Origin: Gephyromycinifex aptenodytis | GTDB lineage: Bacteria; Actinomycetota; Actinomycetes; Actinomycetales; Dermatophilaceae | Length of the DNA: 64,000 bases | Reading direction: 5' to 3' | Assembly: GCF_012277275.1 (NCBI RefSeq) | Contig: NZ_CP051155.1 | Coordinates: 2,604,001-2,668,000 of the forward strand | Shown here: piece by piece, positions 63,605 through 64,000 of the stretch | Layout of the letters: each line of letters starts with the position of its first letter | Position numbering within the stretch: position 1 is the first letter of the stretch | Notes under the pieces: generated by a model | Database searches by the model: none | Seen by the model: the letters and a program-made list of their open reading frames with translations, nothing else | What the model was told of the DNA's origin: nothing | Position numbers and translations under genes: made by a program

Positions 63605-63811
63605 TCCTCGACTCCTCCCGACGCCTGCTCGCAAGGGAGTCTCAGCACAGGCGCATGGTTTCGAATCACCCATCGACGCCTTCAGCGACATGCGTAGCGC
63701 TTCGGGACTATTGCGTGCCCCAGAAGCGGTTTTTGAGGCGCAACCCACCCCGCGTCGCCACCGCAGAGGCCGCTGCCAGCAGCGGCAGCTGGCGTTTCGC
63801 CCGGAACATGT

Positions 63812-63852
63812 CAGTGGGGTCGAGGCGGGCGAACCCGTCCTCGACCCCACTG
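63812..63852 (-). terminator. Hairpin terminator after the 2-hydroxyacid dehydrogenase gene
   Basis: CAGTGGGGTCGAGG (63812-63825) pairs perfectly with CCTCGACCCCACTG (63839-63852), 15 bases past the stop of the gene to the right. Confidence 0.75.
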
Positions 63853-63866
63853 GCCTGTTCGAAGAT

Positions 63867-64000
63867 TCAGATCTTCGTGACTGGCGTCTCCGGCGTCTTC
63901 CCGGCAAGCACGGCCAGGGCGTTACGCGCGGCGAGTTCGGCCATTGCGGTGCGGGTCTCGACTGTCGCCGAGCCCAGATGCGGCAGCAGAACGACGTTGT
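63867..64000 (-). CDS. D-2-hydroxyacid dehydrogenase, C-terminal end (partial)
   Basis: Only the last 43 codons or so lie in the window. They read [22 protein letters not shown], then [14 protein letters not shown], ending TPVTKI. The catalytic His of D-isomer-specific 2-hydroxyacid dehydrogenases lies in the PHLGSAT segment, and the [13 protein letters not shown] helix is typical of glyoxylate/hydroxypyruvate reductases. The NAD(P)-binding part is outside. Too short for a substrate call. Confidence 0.8.
   Translation of the reverse strand, partial: NVVLLPHLGSATVETRTAMAELAARNALAVLAGKTPETPVTKI

Noticed and set aside
63605-63866. Possible flagellar-sigma promoter (TCAAAA and GCAATA boxes on the minus strand) before the chemoreceptor gene
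   Set aside because: Too many mismatches to the TAAA/GCCGATAA pattern to claim it.
63605-63907. N-terminal extension of the chemoreceptor frame
   Set aside because: Arg/Cys-rich, unlike receptors, and overlaps the terminator of the neighbouring gene; GGAGGAG supports the ATG at 63604.

Overview
The window is a high-GC actinobacterial chromosome segment. This is shown by the GC-rich third codon positions, frequent GTG/TTG starts and 4-bp ATGA/GTGA overlaps. Two further signs are a gluABCD-type amino-acid ABC transporter and a dnaK-grpE-dnaJ-hspR operon preceded by HspR-like and SigH-like sites. Two chemotaxis receptors, c-di-GMP enzymes and a membrane decarboxylase suggest a motile, versatile member of the Micrococcales (a Dermatophilaceae-like organism is my guess; the species cannot be fixed from this sequence). 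There are no rRNA or tRNA genes, CRISPR arrays or transposases that I can support.

Layout. 1-2.6 kb: end of a methyl-accepting chemotaxis protein (MCP), a non-coding stretch of about 0.8 kb, and an AT-richer secreted esterase that looks imported. 2.9-8.6 kb: a divergent enolase closed by a strong hairpin, then a GntR - ADP-ribosylglycohydrolase - NCS1 permease - PfkB kinase locus resembling the E. coli yegTUVW set. 8.8-15.2 kb: a DksA/TraR zinc-finger protein, an NYN-domain protein, a small membrane protein, YjbQ, and a MerR/acyltransferase pair divergent from a SulP transporter, with two matching dyads between them. 15.4-19.9 kb: gluABCD and azlCD. 20.2-26.5 kb: an Lrp regulator divergent from a PLP enzyme, then a palindromic repeat cluster, a flavodoxin-like protein, an alpha/beta hydrolase, a hypothetical, an aldo/keto reductase and a CyuA-type cysteine desulfidase.

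26.6-36.2 kb: an EAL-like protein with lost catalytic residues coupled to a membrane GGDEF-EAL protein; a four-gene sodium-translocating methylmalonyl-CoA decarboxylase operon; a molbindin; TrmO; and a secreted protein followed by a frameshifted copy of its last domain. 36.4-48.1 kb: a cation/proton antiporter, a GH15 enzyme, a membrane-anchored L7/L12-like protein and a 2467-residue TE-A-PCP-KS-AT-KR-ACP hybrid synthase. The synthase is the standout of the window: one protein with its thioesterase at the front, no condensation domain, and an adenylation pocket that appears to lack the usual amino-group-binding aspartate.

48.2-55.1 kb: a probable catabolic locus (nitrilase-family hydrolase, FCD-type GntR, MHS symporter, DUF2848 protein), a second cluster of the same palindromic repeat, a deaminase-fold protein without its catalytic Glu, an aldehyde dehydrogenase and an FGE-fold protein with one active-site Cys missing. 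55.3-64 kb: the heat-shock operon, a lipoprotein substrate-binding protein, a second MCP and the 3' end of a 2-hydroxyacid dehydrogenase gene. All family calls rest on reading motifs by eye; no searches were run.
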